A DNA stretch of 64,000 bases from Ganoderma boninense (GCA_002900995.3 CM035310.1:468155-532154); one strand, 5' to 3'; shown: positions 11,325 through 23,157, numbered from the stretch's first letter. Numbers and translations are program-made. Notes: generated by a model from the letters alone, not told the origin.

Positions 11325-12561
11325 ATGTCCGCCCAAAACCCTGTGCGTGCCAACCACGCCGCTGCGCGACCTCCGATGTCTCACTTGGTTGCTCGTTGAC
11401 AGATCAGGAGAAAGCTTGTCATTGTTGGCGACGGTGCGTGCTCTGGAGATTTCTGAGCTCACCCCGACCCTTATTCGTGCCCTCTAGGTGCATGCGGCAA
11501 AACGTCCTTGTTGTGTTCATTTGCCCTCGGTGAATTCCCGAAGGAATACGTGTGTCACCTCTCCCTTTGCCCGATGTTTGCTTCGTTGACTAGGGCTGCT
11601 GTTCGTGTAGCAACCGAGTGAGTGTCGGATTATGCACGTTTTGAGCGACTTCTAATGCCGGACGCACCCGCTAGCTATCTTCGAGAACTATGTTGCCGAG
11701 ATTCGGTTGGATGGCAAGGCCGTACAGCTGGCACTTTGGGATACCGCGTGAGTCGTTCATTCCACTCTGCTTTCTCTTCATTCCCCATGTCACCTCAAGT
11801 CCCGCGATTCTTCGCCTCATCCATGCGTTCCGTACGCGCTTGCCGACAAGGGCGCCCTCCACTTCCTCGCCTGTCCTCTTTGACTGCGGATAAGAGAGCG
11901 TGGCACGAGAACTTGAACCACTGTCGTGTTGTGTCAGCAAGTTCTGCTTACCCATGTTCCACGACAGTGGCCAGGAGGAGTATGAACGACTGCGACCGAT
12001 GTCCTACTCCAAGTCGCACGTCATTCTCATCGCATTCGCCATCGACACGCCTGACTCCCTCGACAACGTCACTGTCAAGGTCCGTTACGTCCCATTCAGG
12101 CCGTGTGGCGGCATATCTGACTTGGCTACCTGCGAACAGTGGATAGAGGAGGTCCGTTCGATTTGTGGTCAGACGATCCCTGTCATTCTCGTAGGATGCA
12201 AGTCTGATCTGCGGCCGCCCCCTGGTGCGTACTTGAACCTTTCAAAGACAGTTTGAAGTGGTATAGCTTAACCTTAATGTTACTAGGCTCACCAAATTAT
12301 TCGGCATACGTATCACGCGAACAGGCGGAGCGGGTCGCCCAGGAGATCGGCGCGCGAGCATACAAGGAGTGCTCTGCATTGAAGATCGAGGGTGTCGACG
12401 ACGTGTTTGAGGCGGCCACCCGTGCGAGTATGCTCATGCGCGAAGGCGTGCCCGCGCACTCCGGGCACCAGCACAATCGTCTAGGCGGGAGCGGGGGGCA
12501 CCGGCGGAACTCCAGTGGGGATGGGTGGGAGGACAAGGGCCGATGCTGCGTGATCTGCTAG
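11325..12561 (+). CDS. Rho-family small GTPase
   Basis: Eight exons in phase: 11325-11342, 11403-11433, 11488-11549, 11611-11617, 11675-11747, 11968-12079, 12140-12224 and 12287-12561, giving 220 residues. The P-loop is [10 protein letters not shown], switch I is in FENY, switch II is [14 protein letters not shown], the guanine-specificity motif reads CKSD and the SAL motif is CSALKI. The Rho insert follows [11 protein letters not shown]. The C-terminus KGRCCVIC ends in a CAAX box (CVIC) for prenylation, preceded by a Ser/Gly/Arg hypervariable tail. It acts at the plasma membrane in polarity, actin and cell-wall control. The sequence is closer to the fungal Rho1/Rho2 group than to Cdc42 or Rac; the exact orthologue is not certain. 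Exon 4 is only 7 nt long. Confidence 0.93.
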
Positions 12562-13779
12562 TTGGCACCTTCACGCTCCGGTGCGGCATTTGTTTCGCGT
12601 TTTATGGTCTATGTGTGGCGCCGTCGCCACTCACACACCATCCCCTCACACCGTCACCTTACCTCTCTCCGCCCTAACAACCCTTCCTACTTCTTAACTT
12701 CAATCGCCTAATATGTCCGTCACGACTGACCGTCGCTCGCATGCTCACCTCACCTTACGCACCTCGTTGTATTTGTTCGCATGCTCCATGCTCTCTACAC
12801 CAGCCCCGCTACTCCCTCCCCTGCTTACCGATCGTATCTTCCATCGCCGGCGCCCCTCTACGCCACACCGGTGCCTCACCAAATTCTCAACACACACGCA
12901 CACACACGCACACGCTCCTTACGCCGTCTTCTGCTTCGACTGCACGCATATTGGACTTTGCCTCGGAACGGACTCTCCTCTGCTTTACTGTCCCGCCTCT
13001 CCCGGTCACCCGTACCCCGCACTTCACATTTCCTGCCTTCAGACTCCTGACGCGTGCGCAGGAGTCTGCGTATACTTACAGCTGATGTTCGTATTGCGAC
13101 TGCAACACATTCGCTGCTACGTGCAGCGTGTATCGGAATCATGTTCTGCGTATGCTGGACGCTGCATCTTCAAGCTTCAATCTTTGGGCGCATCTCTAAC
13201 CACGCTAGGTCAGTACGTTGACTTACCGCATTCGAATTTCAGCTGCAGAGGACATTGATAGTACCATACGCGGAGCCAGCCGGCCATTCAGCACTTGGCT
13301 GTGTAGATGGGCTTTGCGGCTTCGGAGGCTGGCGCTCTCTTTTTTTCAGGTCCAGGGACCTCGCCTTCCATGCGCGCGTTTGGTAGAAGCCGTGGGGGGC
13401 TTCGACTTCTTTTCTTCTCCGAGTTCTCGACCTTCCATGCTGTCGTACGTGTGCGCTCCGAAGTTTGTTCCGGCTGTCTGGAGGTCGTGATCTGCCTCGA
13501 TAGGCCTGCAGTGCCCCGGTGTTTGGAGTTGGACGAGGGCCCGGGCCCGGCCACGGCTACAGCACACGTGGTGGTTGGGTGTCGCCGGTGGTCAGCCCAA
13601 CTTTCATCCGCTTCAGCTGATACCGCGTCGACGAGAATATCTAGGCAGCACTGCATAGCTGTAACCGGAGTCACAGAAAACCTATAGGTTTGCGAAGCGT
13701 TTTCGGTGAGGTTGACTGGGAGGCCGCCAGCGAAGGCGGCTCAAAACTGGACTATAGTACCCCAGTGGCGCACGAGGAG
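12562..13779. other. Intergenic region downstream of the Rho gene
   Basis: It contains the Rho 3' untranslated region, a CA-rich simple repeat near 12890-12920 and long but motif-free frames on the plus strand (12713-13258, 13307-13687). The first is rich in His, Ser, Pro and Thr from the CAC/ACA composition and is probably not translated. Confidence 0.5.
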
Positions 13780-14614
13780 AGATTCACAGAAGTGTCGAAT
13801 ATCGTTCATTCGGCATGGGTTCCCCAGCGTCAAAGTATGTCTGGCAGTATGTGCGTTGTGCGCCGAGACATCGACAGCACTGACACTTGACCTCGCAGTG
13901 ATGTGCGGTATGCGGAGATCCGAACATGGGGGATCGTAAGGACTCACGTGCAGAGATGCGCATACTTATACTCACGAGGATGGCGCACGGCGATGGACGG
14001 TCCACGGAAGGTCTAACTCCGCGCTTCCGGTTCGGAGCAAGGGCTGTCCATGGTGAGAGGTAAGTCTGTTTGCATATATGCGCGGTTGCAGAGCGTCTCA
14101 CCATGATCGGACAGCATATACCCTCTTGTATGCGGCGTCATCCGTCCTACGATGACATATATGCGCATATCGCAGTTCATGGCGGCCTCACCGTCGCCGC
14201 CAGACACCGCACATACCTGAATATAAGGTAAGACACATACCAAACGGCCTGTGGGATCGTCTGACCTTCTGTCTATACCCATATGAGGCCCTCCTCGTGC
14301 AGACTATCCAGCTTGGCTGCGAGAGTAACGTCGGTACGAATTGATTGGGCCGCATATACCGACGAGACGATGGCGAGGGAGGCTGCTCGTGACGGGAGGA
14401 GGAGAAGGGTTGGGAGAAAGGATGAACGGGGCAGAAAGGACGTCGCTCTGCTTATATATGTAGATTTTCTGTCTCGAATCTGGGGATCTGGCGATCCTCT
14501 GTCGAGCCACGTCCGAGACGCGATCGAGCTTTGCACGCGTCGCGTCGTCACGTTCGCGTTACGTCACAGGCTGACAAAGCCCACTGAGCCCGATGGTTCG
14601 AATCTCGAGTGTGC
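13780..14614. repeat. Left arm of inverted repeat B
   Basis: Read on the minus strand it aligns with 61578-62440 on the plus strand, with many substitutions and small indels. Shared landmarks are a TATATA block, a segment TGTCTGGCGGCGAC, and a Cys-rich stretch whose translation contains CQCCRCL in this arm. The arm ends at a decayed tRNA-like block at 14533-14614, with a 7-nt acceptor-like pairing and a GTTCGAATC B-box-like motif. No single open frame is conserved between both arms. Confidence 0.65.
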
Positions 14615-15025
14615 GACTCTTTTCTCTTCCTCTGCTACTCGCGTACTCGATCGAGACACAGTCTCGAGTTCTATTCTCCCTTAATCTTTGTATCCACAGA
14701 GGCAGCGATTCGTAGATCTCGTTGCGATATAAACATCAAACATCATCAAATGCGGACCAAGCCTCCCCACTCCGAGTCATCGCCGAGGAAGTTGTGCCGG
14801 TGGACTGATGAACACGGACATCCTTCGATGCAACATAGATGCGAAGTCACGTACCTCGAGGCTCGAGGTGCATGGAGCGATCTTTCAGCCCAGGCCTGAA
14901 GACTTGAGGCTCTGGCTCTGGGGGCTGCCGCGGCAACTCGGACTTTGAGTTTCGAAGTTGCAAAATCATCCAAGGTAGGTGGTTCGACTCAAGGCTAGTG
15001 TCAAAATTTGTGAAGTTTGAATTGG
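14615..15025. other. Short intergenic region
   Basis: No coding pattern or structured element seen; it includes the 3' flank of the linker-only gene. Confidence 0.5.
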
Positions 15026-15704
15026 CTATTCAGGTAGCATGTATTCCGCCTGCTCAAGGCCGCTGCTCGCCAGGTCACCCCTAACCGCGGCTTCCTGAGC
15101 AGCCTGGGTGCGCCCAATTTCGGCCGACTGCGCAGCCGTTTGTTCCTCGAGCCGAGCGGAAGTGTCGACAATGACTGTAGCGACTGTACGAGTTATATGT
15201 CAGGAACAGAGTTTTGAGGTGTGCGACATAGTCGCTGACCTCCATCTTCATCAACTTCGATAGGAGGTCGGATAGCTTCTAGCCCAGCCATTATATCATC
15301 TGGAATGCCGCTCGTCTGGGATGCCAACAGGTATGTCATATTTTATGGTCAGTGGCAGCGAACCTAGGTCGATGCCAACGAGACTCACGCCAAAAATTGC
15401 GTAGATGTCCTTGACATCAGCTACCGCATACTCCGCCTGAGTCGTCTGAAAAATTCATCAGAGGATCTACTTTCCGAGTGGATCAAGAACGACGAAACCG
15501 TACAGCTAGCATGTAATCCATGAGAATTCCAACCGGGTCGAAGTTGCTAGCCTCCTGAAACTTGAGATTAGGATATGCTGCGATATGAATATGTGGAAGG
15601 AGGATGCTCACGCTGTCTAGATCTCCGCTGGGCAGGTCCTGCTTCCCCGCACTCAGCTCGCTCGCGTCGGCTGTGGCGTCTACTAGCTGTGAGTCGCTCT
15701 TCAT
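15026..15704 (-). CDS. Stand-alone linker-domain member of the WD family, without propeller
   Basis: Five exons in perfect phase: 15612-15704, 15504-15554, 15389-15445, 15240-15315 and 15026-15183, giving 144 residues. Exons 2 to 5 correspond one to one, with the same intron phases, to exons 3 to 6 of WD-4. They carry FDPVGILMDYML, then AEYAVADVKDIYAIFG, then IPDDIMAGLEAIRPPIEVDE, then VATVIVDTSARLEEQ. The N-terminal module and the WD40 repeats are absent. The frame ends at a stop 28 residues after the Gln/Ala-rich tail begins. All introns retain GT-AG. This is either a functional small paralogue or a truncated copy that has not yet decayed. The start at 15704 is the first in-frame ATG; the minus-strand TATATAA near 15870 is a possible promoter. 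Confidence 0.6.
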
Positions 15705-16117
15705 ATATGGGTCTCCTTGGCAGCTTGTGAAGTTCGGCGACGGCTCTTCACGGCTCTTGATATGGGCCAAAGCCAGGACGAATATGACAAAGGATCGATT
15801 ATGAAGGGGCGAGTCGGATGCAAGAGCTGAGCGATGTAGCTGTATATCTTATGTGGACGAAGTGGTATTATATAGAATGAGACATATATGACGTAGAAGA
15901 CGGAGGTGAGATCGGATAGCAATCATGGAGAATAAAGGAAAGGAGGGTAGAGAATGAACAAAAGGGGGGCGGGAAAGCGGGTGCACAGAGCGTCGCGAGC
16001 GCCTGAAATGGAGAACGTCCTCCCAGAGAGGTATCGACTCTGTCAGACCGGTAGCCTCACGTAGCCTCAGGATCAACCGTTCTGTCCCGACTCATAGGAA
16101 ACGGGCGAAGCACATCC
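15705..16117. other. Spacer between WD family members
   Basis: AT-rich patch near 15840-15900 with TATATAA-like motifs on the minus strand, probably the promoter of the linker-only gene, then the 3' flank of WD-1. No other gene seen. Confidence 0.5.
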
Positions 16118-18871
16118 TCACAGAATAGCGATGACTGGGCGGATGCGCACCGTCCCGTCGTGCGATCCAGACGCCAGCGTCGAGCCGTCAGGCGAGAACT
16201 GGACAGTCGTCACGTTGTCGCTGTGCTCGTTATATGTCGCCACAAGAGTCCCATCCTCGCCGTTCCACAGACGAACCGTGCTGTCCGACGCTGCAGACGC
16301 GATGTATCTCCCGTCGGCAGAGAACCTGACCACGTTCACCATGCTCTCGTGCCCTTCCAGCGACAAGAAGCCTCTCCCCGGTGTACGAGTCGCACACCTT
16401 CACCGTCGAGTCGCTCGAGCCCGATGCGACTCGCATCCCGTCGGGCGAGAACGCCACGCTCCACAAAGGACCCGTATGCTCGTGCAGGAGCACGAGTGCC
16501 TCCCCGCTCTCGCACTTCCACACCCGGCTGCTCCCGTCGTCCGACGCGGTCACGATCCGCTCGCCATCGGGCGAGAATGCGGCGGAGCACACCATCCCCT
16601 TGTGGCCCGTCAGCACTGACATCGGCTCCATGTTCGCTAGGTTCGCCATCTTCCACACGCAACAGGTGTTCTCCGTCCCGCCTGTCGCCATGCGCTTCCC
16701 GTCGGCGGAGAACACGATGAATGTCACCACGGCGAGGTGCCTCCTGATCCTCAGCGGCGCGTCGTACGTTGCCGTGTCCCAGATCAAGAGCGAGCCGTCG
16801 TATGCCCCGGCGATCAGCTTCGTGCCGTCGGGCGTGAATGTGACGGAGTGGATGGACACCCCTGGTTCGAATCGCTTGAACTCCTGGCCGGTCGCGACGG
16901 TCCAGAGGATGATGCGCTGGTCGTTGGACCCGGATGCGAGGAGCTCGTCGCGCGAGAATGCAAGGGATGACACGGTATCGGTGTGCGGGGTGAACTTGTA
17001 CATCATGCGCTCTTCCGAGACGTTCCAGATGATGACCGTCGTGTCCTCTGAGCCGCTCGCTGCGTACCGCCCGTCTGGAGAGTATGCGAGCGCGGTGACG
17101 GACCCGTCATGGACGCTCGCTTGGGCGCCTGGATTCAGTTTTCCCGACGTTTTATCCTCGTCCTCATCCTCCGTATCGTCATGTTGTGCACTCTCTACGT
17201 ATGATGTGCATCTTAGCTCCACATAGCGAACATTCACGGAGCGACTGACCAATTCCATTCGCGGCGTCCGCCAGCAGTCCTTGCTGCACGTCTTCAACAG
17301 GCTGGTTCAAGAGATCGACGTTTTCCGGCGCGTTCTCACTCTCTTCCTCAGGCTCTATGGCTGTCCGCTTTCCGAAATCGATCTGGACCGCAACCGTCCC
17401 AGCTGAAAGGCGGGATTAGGACTGTCATTCCAATTCGAGGGCGCCGATGTCCCTTACCCCCATTCTCGTCCACCTCCACTGTTGGTCTGGAAGACGCCAG
17501 GGCGGCCGGTATATCCGTCGGGAATTCTTGGTCCTGGAAGTTATGTGTCAGTTACCAGAAGTCGACGGACCGGCGGAAAGATAATGCCTACTTTGAATAG
17601 GGCATACAAATCTAGGTCCGACGCGATAGCCATGGAAGCGTCCGAATTCTTCGCAGGTGAACCTCGTCAGTAATCGTCTGGCTGTCGTTTGTCGGAGAAG
17701 GTCCATACCTCGAGGATGTAATCAAGTAAATGATTCACCGGATTATACGCGCCCTACAACTGATCGCATCAGACGACGTCTGTGAAGGATGGGGTGGCTT
17801 ACCGTTGTATGTGTCGATTGTTCGAACTCATCGCCCTCATCGACCTCGCCGTCAGCTAGCACGCTAAGCTCCTCCTCGTCCGGTCCCGGGGGTGGTAGTT
17901 CGTCTGGCCCCGCAGCAGCCTTGAAGGTGCGGAACAAACCCATGCGCCGTTTCATATGGTAGTAGTGAATAAAGATGCACTGGTCGGTCGGTTCTTCAGC
18001 CAGCTCCGCCGTTGCCGTTGCCGAGCTTTCACCATCCGTCGCGGTCAGCAGCGGAACATTGGCGGGAGCGGGTCGACTCGGCCCTACTTTCCGGTGCGTC
18101 TGGGGGAGCGACTGGTTGGAGATGCTCACGGACACGTTCATCTCGCCCACCGAGCCGATGTCCGCAGAGATCACGCCCTGCTTCTTCTTGTAGTTGCCCT
18201 TGAACGCGGTCACGGCCCAGCGGGCGGTCTTCGTCGTGCCGCAGACGAAGAGGAGCTCGTGCTCCTTGAGGTCGAGGCCGTACTTCTCCGAGAACTGGAC
18301 CCAGCTCGTGAAGTGCTCCCGCATGTAGTTGATGATGTGGCGTTTGGACTTGATCTCCGTCGAGTACGCCGCCGGGGAGAACATGAGGAGGGCGCCTTGG
18401 TTGTCTGTGCACTTGAACGAGAAGCTGCCCCCCGAGGATGCGAGCGCAATAGGGCCCCTGGGGAGAATGCGTCGAGCTAAACTGTCAGCAATCAAGTAAG
18501 TAGACAGCGAGTGGTAAGAGCACGTACGTTGTGGCTTGTGCCGATCCCGACGCATCAAAGGTCTCAATGGTCTGGCTGCACAGTGGGGGTATCGCTGTTT
18601 CAGACTTGGTGGGGCCCGATATGATGAGGTTGGGTGGATCAAAAGGAATGAAACCCTCCGGTACATCAGCGTGCATCTGGTGCTCCTGCTCTTTCGTCCT
18701 AGCATTGAAGAGCTGAAAGAACCCGCCGTTATCCAGCCATCCGACATCACCAACCTGGACCTCCCTCGCAGCGGTCGGGTCAGGGTCAGGCTGCCAGAGA
18801 GGATAGCCATAGCCTTGAGGGAATAGCTGATTAGCATAAATGGTCCACGCATGCTGGGTATTGGTAGCCAT
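16118..18871 (-). CDS. WD-1: N-terminal module, linker and eight-repeat WD40 protein, one frame break
   Basis: Read from the ATG at 18871. The first exon encodes an N-terminal region with GYGYPLW and GDVGWLDNGGFFQLFN. The second holds KRHIINYMREHF, LLFVCGTTKTARWA and DQCIFIHYYHMKRR. Short linker exons carry NPVNHLLDYILE, DASMAIASDLDLYALFK and FPTDIPAALASSRPTVEVDE. The last part (about 17300-16118) is a WD40 domain with eight repeats of about 42 residues. Relative to WD-3 one extra base lies at about 16361-16377, between repeats 6 and 7, so the last two repeats are in another frame and the uncorrected frame stops at 16230. Every repeat remains well preserved on both sides, which argues for a recent mutation or a consensus error. 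Most likely a cytosolic scaffold or sensor; the function is unknown. Confidence 0.75.
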
Positions 18872-20054
18872 CCTCAAGAAGAGGCCTTAACGTTGAGTAA
18901 AGCTGTGAGAGGTGGATGAGACAACAATTGAAAGTTCGCAATCGCGGCGATGGAATGACGGAGATGTAGATTGAGAGTAGGACAATGAGACGAGAAGGCA
19001 AGGAAACGAGCGGCTCACAGAAGCTAATATCTGGAAGTGGGCGGTGCCCTGTCGCCCATTGGCCACGAGGCAAGCTTGTGACCGATCGCCGATACTCCCT
19101 GTGACTCATGCGATGTCCGAGGATGGGAACCAGAACAAATTGTTGAGGAGCACTTCGCCGAATCCTGCGTAGCTTCAGGTAGGCTGACCCGTACGTTCTG
19201 AACGTACTTAGGAGGCTGAGAACTCACCTCATTATCCTGTGGGACAACAATGCGGCCTACGACACCGCCGCTGAGCAGACGAATTCGAGAGGCGCATATC
19301 TTATTGGAAGAAATTGGCCACTGCTGTGAGTAGTTGAGAGTCAACAGCTGAGGATGCCATGCATCACGATTGTAGGCGCCGTCACTGCGACAGGCCGCGG
19401 CACAGTCCGAGATCTGAAATCGGCGGCGGCGGCGCGGCCACCTCCAAGTCTCTCGAGTCTCGAGCTCTCCCTCTCCTCTTTCTCTGCTCTCTCCAGCCGA
19501 ACTCGCGGTGTTCCTGAACGAGGATGGCATTGTGGGCAGGGTATCGTGGCCAAGAATTCGAGGCATTCATCGCGCTTAACGAGCTGCTACAGAGATAAAT
19601 GGAATATTGCGCCGTCAAGCGTGCCACTGTGAGCGGCCAGTCTTACGTGGAGGCTGAAGGGGGTACTGAAGGGTACTAAGTACTAGGTACGCTTGCACGC
19701 AGGCAAAAGACACTCAAACATTTCCATAATGAGTTCCAGACTTCACCATATCCTTTGGGTCGAGAAAATGAAAATTGAGCACCGCTTCAACTTGCCAAGC
19801 CAAGGTAACTTATCAGGCAACGAAGTTCAGTCGCGCTGGTGGAGCACGTCTCAGATCAGTTTGTTTATTTCTACAGGGTAAGTTATGAAACAAAAAAGCG
19901 AGCTTTGCGCCACATTCGGGCGGCGATTTTAAGCGCTGTTGCTGGCACGCCGCCTCTATTAGACGGTTTGTTTTGTGGGGCGCATGTTTGGATGACGGAG
20001 GCGTGCTCGTACGGAATTGGTGGCGGGTAGGTGGCAAGTTGATCTCTCTCTCCC
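18872..20054. other. Divergent region between WD-1 and WD-2
   Basis: WD-1 and WD-2 point away from each other across this stretch. It contains the WD-1 promoter region, short frames without motifs, and no recognisable remains of an N-terminal module for WD-2. Confidence 0.5.
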
Positions 20055-20062
20055 TATATAAA
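20055..20062 (+). promoter_or_regulatory. TATA box of WD-2
   Basis: TATATAAA preceded by a CT-rich tract, about 72 bp upstream of the first candidate ATG at 20127. It suggests that WD-2 is transcribed from its own promoter although it lacks the N-terminal module. Confidence 0.5.
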
Positions 20063-20126
20063 AGCCTGATTCTATCGCTCCCATTGAAAAATCGTGCCAT
20101 TCTTTTCGTGGCGGTAAGAATTCGGG

Positions 20127-21858
20127 ATGTTCGACGTGAGTCCTCTTTCTGTCCGTGAACATCTTTTGCAACTGACTAGTGCGTTTGCGAAGAAGACAAC
20201 CAGCGTTTCAGACGATACAAAGGCGAAATTTGGAGTTATCAATCCACTGATAGACGACGATGAAAATGGTACTGCTAATGTAGTCTGTGGTCCCAGCTCT
20301 CCAAAGTGTCTGCTCTGATATCAGCACTGTCGACGGAACGTCGTTAGGTCAACAAGTAACCAGAGAGCTTGTAGTTCAGGGTCCTGAGGAAGTTAGCAGT
20401 GATGTGACCGATGTTGACGAGGCTGGGGAGACTCCCGGTGGGCATTTCCACGCGTGACCTGCGCCTTTTCCAGTCTCACGAGAACGAGGCTAACATGCAT
20501 TCTTGATCACCCCGTCTCGGTCGCTCTTGCGGCAGAGGAAGAGGAACCTCCTGCGAATCTCGCAAATGGGACAGGACAGCAGGGACATGACAACCAACAG
20601 AACACCCATTGGAGTTCGGGTGAGTACTCTCCACACACCTCCTGCACCCTTGCAAGTATCATGATGCTAACACGTATTCTTGCGGCTCTCTCCAGGCATT
20701 GTTGCCCAACCAGAGGTAGAGCAGTCTTCGGCCAACCCCGCGACGGAAGACGAAGCCCAAGGTGAAGGCGAGGGGGACGAGGGGGAAGACGACGACGAGG
20801 AAGCTGCCCGGCGAGTCAGGCAGGCCATTTGGGAGCCAGCAGTCAACGCCCACGCAGGCTCTGTCACCTCTCTCGCCTTCTCGCCAGACAGCCAGTGGGT
20901 CGCGAGCGGCTCCGATGACACCATGATCATTCTCTGGGAGGCAGAGACGCAGTCTGTCGTCCGCAAATGGGAGTCGCACGACGACATCGTCTGGCACCTC
21001 GCGTTCTCGCCCGATAACCTGCGCCTCGCCTCGTCCGGCGGCGAGGGCCGCATCATGGTCTGGGACGTCGACACGGGCGAGAAACTCGCGACGCTCGAGG
21101 GTCACGCGGACACGATCCACACCGTCGTTTGGTCGCCGGATGGCACGAAGCTCGCGTCGGGCTCGGACGACATGACGGTCCGCATCTGGGACGCGCAGGC
21201 GTACGAGCAGCTGCATCTGCTCGAGGGCCACAACGCGATGGTCACCTTCGTGCTCTTCTCGCACAACGGGCAGTACCTCGCGTCGGGCGGCGCGGACTAC
21301 AACACGCGCCTGTGGGACGTCGCGACCGGGGCGCTCCACAAGGAGCTCAAGGGCCATCGCGGGATGGTGTGGGCGGGGAGCTTCGATTCCGTGGATAACC
21401 GTCTCGCGACGGCGGCGGATGACGGGAGCGTGCGGATCTGGAAGGTGGACACGGGCGAGGAGCTTGTGATGCTGCACGAGCACTATGGGCCGGTGTGGGC
21501 TGTGTCGTTCTCGCCGGGCGATGGGAAGCAGGTGCTGTCTGGGTCGAGCGACTCGACACTAAAGATCTGTGCCTCGTCCACTGGAGACTCGGAGCAGGTG
21601 AGGACGTTCGAGGGCCACGACAGCATGATCAACTCTGCGACGTTCTCGCCCGACGGCAGATTCGTCGCGTCTGCGTCTTCCGACAACACTGTGCGGTTGT
21701 GGCGTAGGAGCGACGGCACGAACTTGAAGACGTTCAACGAGCACAACGACAAGGTGACGCTCGCGGCGTTCTCACCTAACGGCGCGATGTTGGCCTCCGG
21801 ATCGGACGACGGCACTGTTCGCATCCGTGTGCTAAGAGACTTCGTCGACCTTGACTGA
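20127..21858 (+). CDS. WD-2: 5'-shortened WD family member with intact eight-repeat propeller
   Basis: The final exon (20696-21858) encodes an acidic stretch and eight WD40 repeats without interruption, ending FVDLD. It is almost identical to the last exon of WD-4. Upstream exons are 20536-20619 and 20325-20437, which join in phase. A further exon ending at 20268 aligns with the VDEN block of the WD-4 linker, but its phase differs by one base from the next exon, so the 5' model is uncertain. The N-terminal module (GYPLW, KRHI and HYY motifs) is absent. The start at 20127 is proposed from the TATA box. Repeat 6 has the unusual CASSTGDSEQVRTF where WD-4 has CDSFTGDRVVAL. Function unknown; a propeller platform for protein binding. 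Confidence 0.65.
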
Positions 21859-22033
21859 GCCAGGATATCTTGGTCAGTCTCGAAATTCGAGTCAACAATG
21901 CTGGCATATGTAATACTTGGGCTGCTTGGATATGATACTAGCATGCATGAATGTCTGCTTAGCTCAAGACAGGATCTCAGCAGTATGGTACGAGCATGGT
22001 AAAACTAGAATTGACCGGTGCCTGAGACCATTC

Positions 22034-22325
22034 AGAGACCGAAGTTGTAGAGGGCCATCTGCAGGCTTTCAAGTTGCTTCTTCTTGGAGAGCAGCTCCGA
22101 GCGCAAGGCGACGACAACAGTGTACGCCGCGCAGCGTCCAGGTCGCATACAAGGTAAGTCATGGCGTACGCGGACGTCCCATGCCTGCCCGCCTGACGGC
22201 TTGCCGACTGGCAACGGATCATCGACTACGTCCCGCTCTCCATCGACCAACATTTCCTCTACGCCTTCTCCCAAGGGTTGCAGGCCGTTTTCTTCGACCA
22301 GTTGAGTCTGGGGTCTGCAAATGCT
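22034..22325. pseudogene. Relic of a dynamin GED-domain 3' end with an internal inversion
   Basis: On the plus strand, 22110-22325 matches the end of exon 10 (VQVAYK-like), the following intron and the start of exon 11 (IIDYVPLSIDQHFLYAF) of the dynamin-like gene at 25869-29022. The last residues of that protein (ELLSKKKQLESLQ...LYNFGL) instead lie on the minus strand at 22034-22105, directly beside it. So a partial copy was made and its tail inverted. It cannot encode a GED domain. Confidence 0.75.
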
Positions 22326-23157
22326 GAATCCCGAATGTTGCGCGGGAGCTGGCACGTAATAGATCTGGATATGAAAATGAGCAATACGATAGAGAAGGAC
22401 GTAGGATCGTGTAGCTGAGTATATACGCAGCAGCGCCTGCCTTGACGTTATCCAAGTACACAGGTTTGATGGACTTGAAGGCGTCCACAAGGGGTGGTCG
22501 ATGCAAACGACGTTAGGCGAGAACCCGTCGCCCTTGACCGAGACCTTCAGGTCGCCAAGAGACGCGTCCCCGAGGAACACTGCTGCTTGTGCAAGGCGTA
22601 GCATCGGTTCTACATCCTCCTTCGTGATGCTCGAATGGCATCTCTTTTATGTCAGAGGGTTTCATACCCTTGTCGTCGTACTCCGTGCGGACGGAGTTTC
22701 AACAAGACCACGCGTCTGGCGCTGAGTGCACGAGACGACACTCCATGGGCGTGCGGGTGCAAATCCCGGCATCGCGGGCCACGCTGATATGGAACGTAGA
22801 GCCATTGAGATAAATACGGCAAGTCAGCGTGACGACTCCACACAATACTGCCCAGTGGTGAGCACTCCAGTAAGGATTTCAACCGAGCTGGACGATTACG
22901 ACGATGCGGAGAAGGTCGAGGTCTGTTTGAGCGCTGTGGTAAACCGGAATCATCAGTGGAGGATCGCAGCGGAAGCTCTCGGACAGAGCGTTGTGGGAGA
23001 AGGGTTACGACCTCAAAGTTCAGATGAGTTTCAATGACTGAATGCCCGAATGGTCCTCTCATATTGCTGGTAACTAGGGTATAAGTCTCCACTCGAAATC
23101 AGCCAGCTTCGACCTCGATCACAACAGCAAACTTGCCTATTCAAAGGGCCGTGAATC
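22326..23157. other. Region between the dynamin relic and the OYE gene
   Basis: A minus-strand patch at about 22600-22430 looks coding (LGDLKVSVKGDGFSPNVV and VDAFKSIKPVYLDNVKAG), but I cannot assign it or extend it to a gene. The rest shows nothing. Confidence 0.4.

Noticed and set aside
12713..13258. 181-codon plus-strand frame downstream of Rho
   Set aside because: Composition follows the CA/CT-rich 3' flank; no domain, no intron signals and no conserved block.
14533..14614. Possible tRNA gene in repeat B (and 61578-61658 on the other strand)
   Set aside because: Acceptor pairing and a B-box-like motif are present, but the anticodon stem, U33 and T stem fail; treated as a relic.
20659..21483. 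Long minus-strand frame opposite WD-2 (and similar ones opposite WD-3 and WD-4)
   Set aside because: Shadow of the GC-rich WD repeats; the plus strand carries the clear WD40 code.
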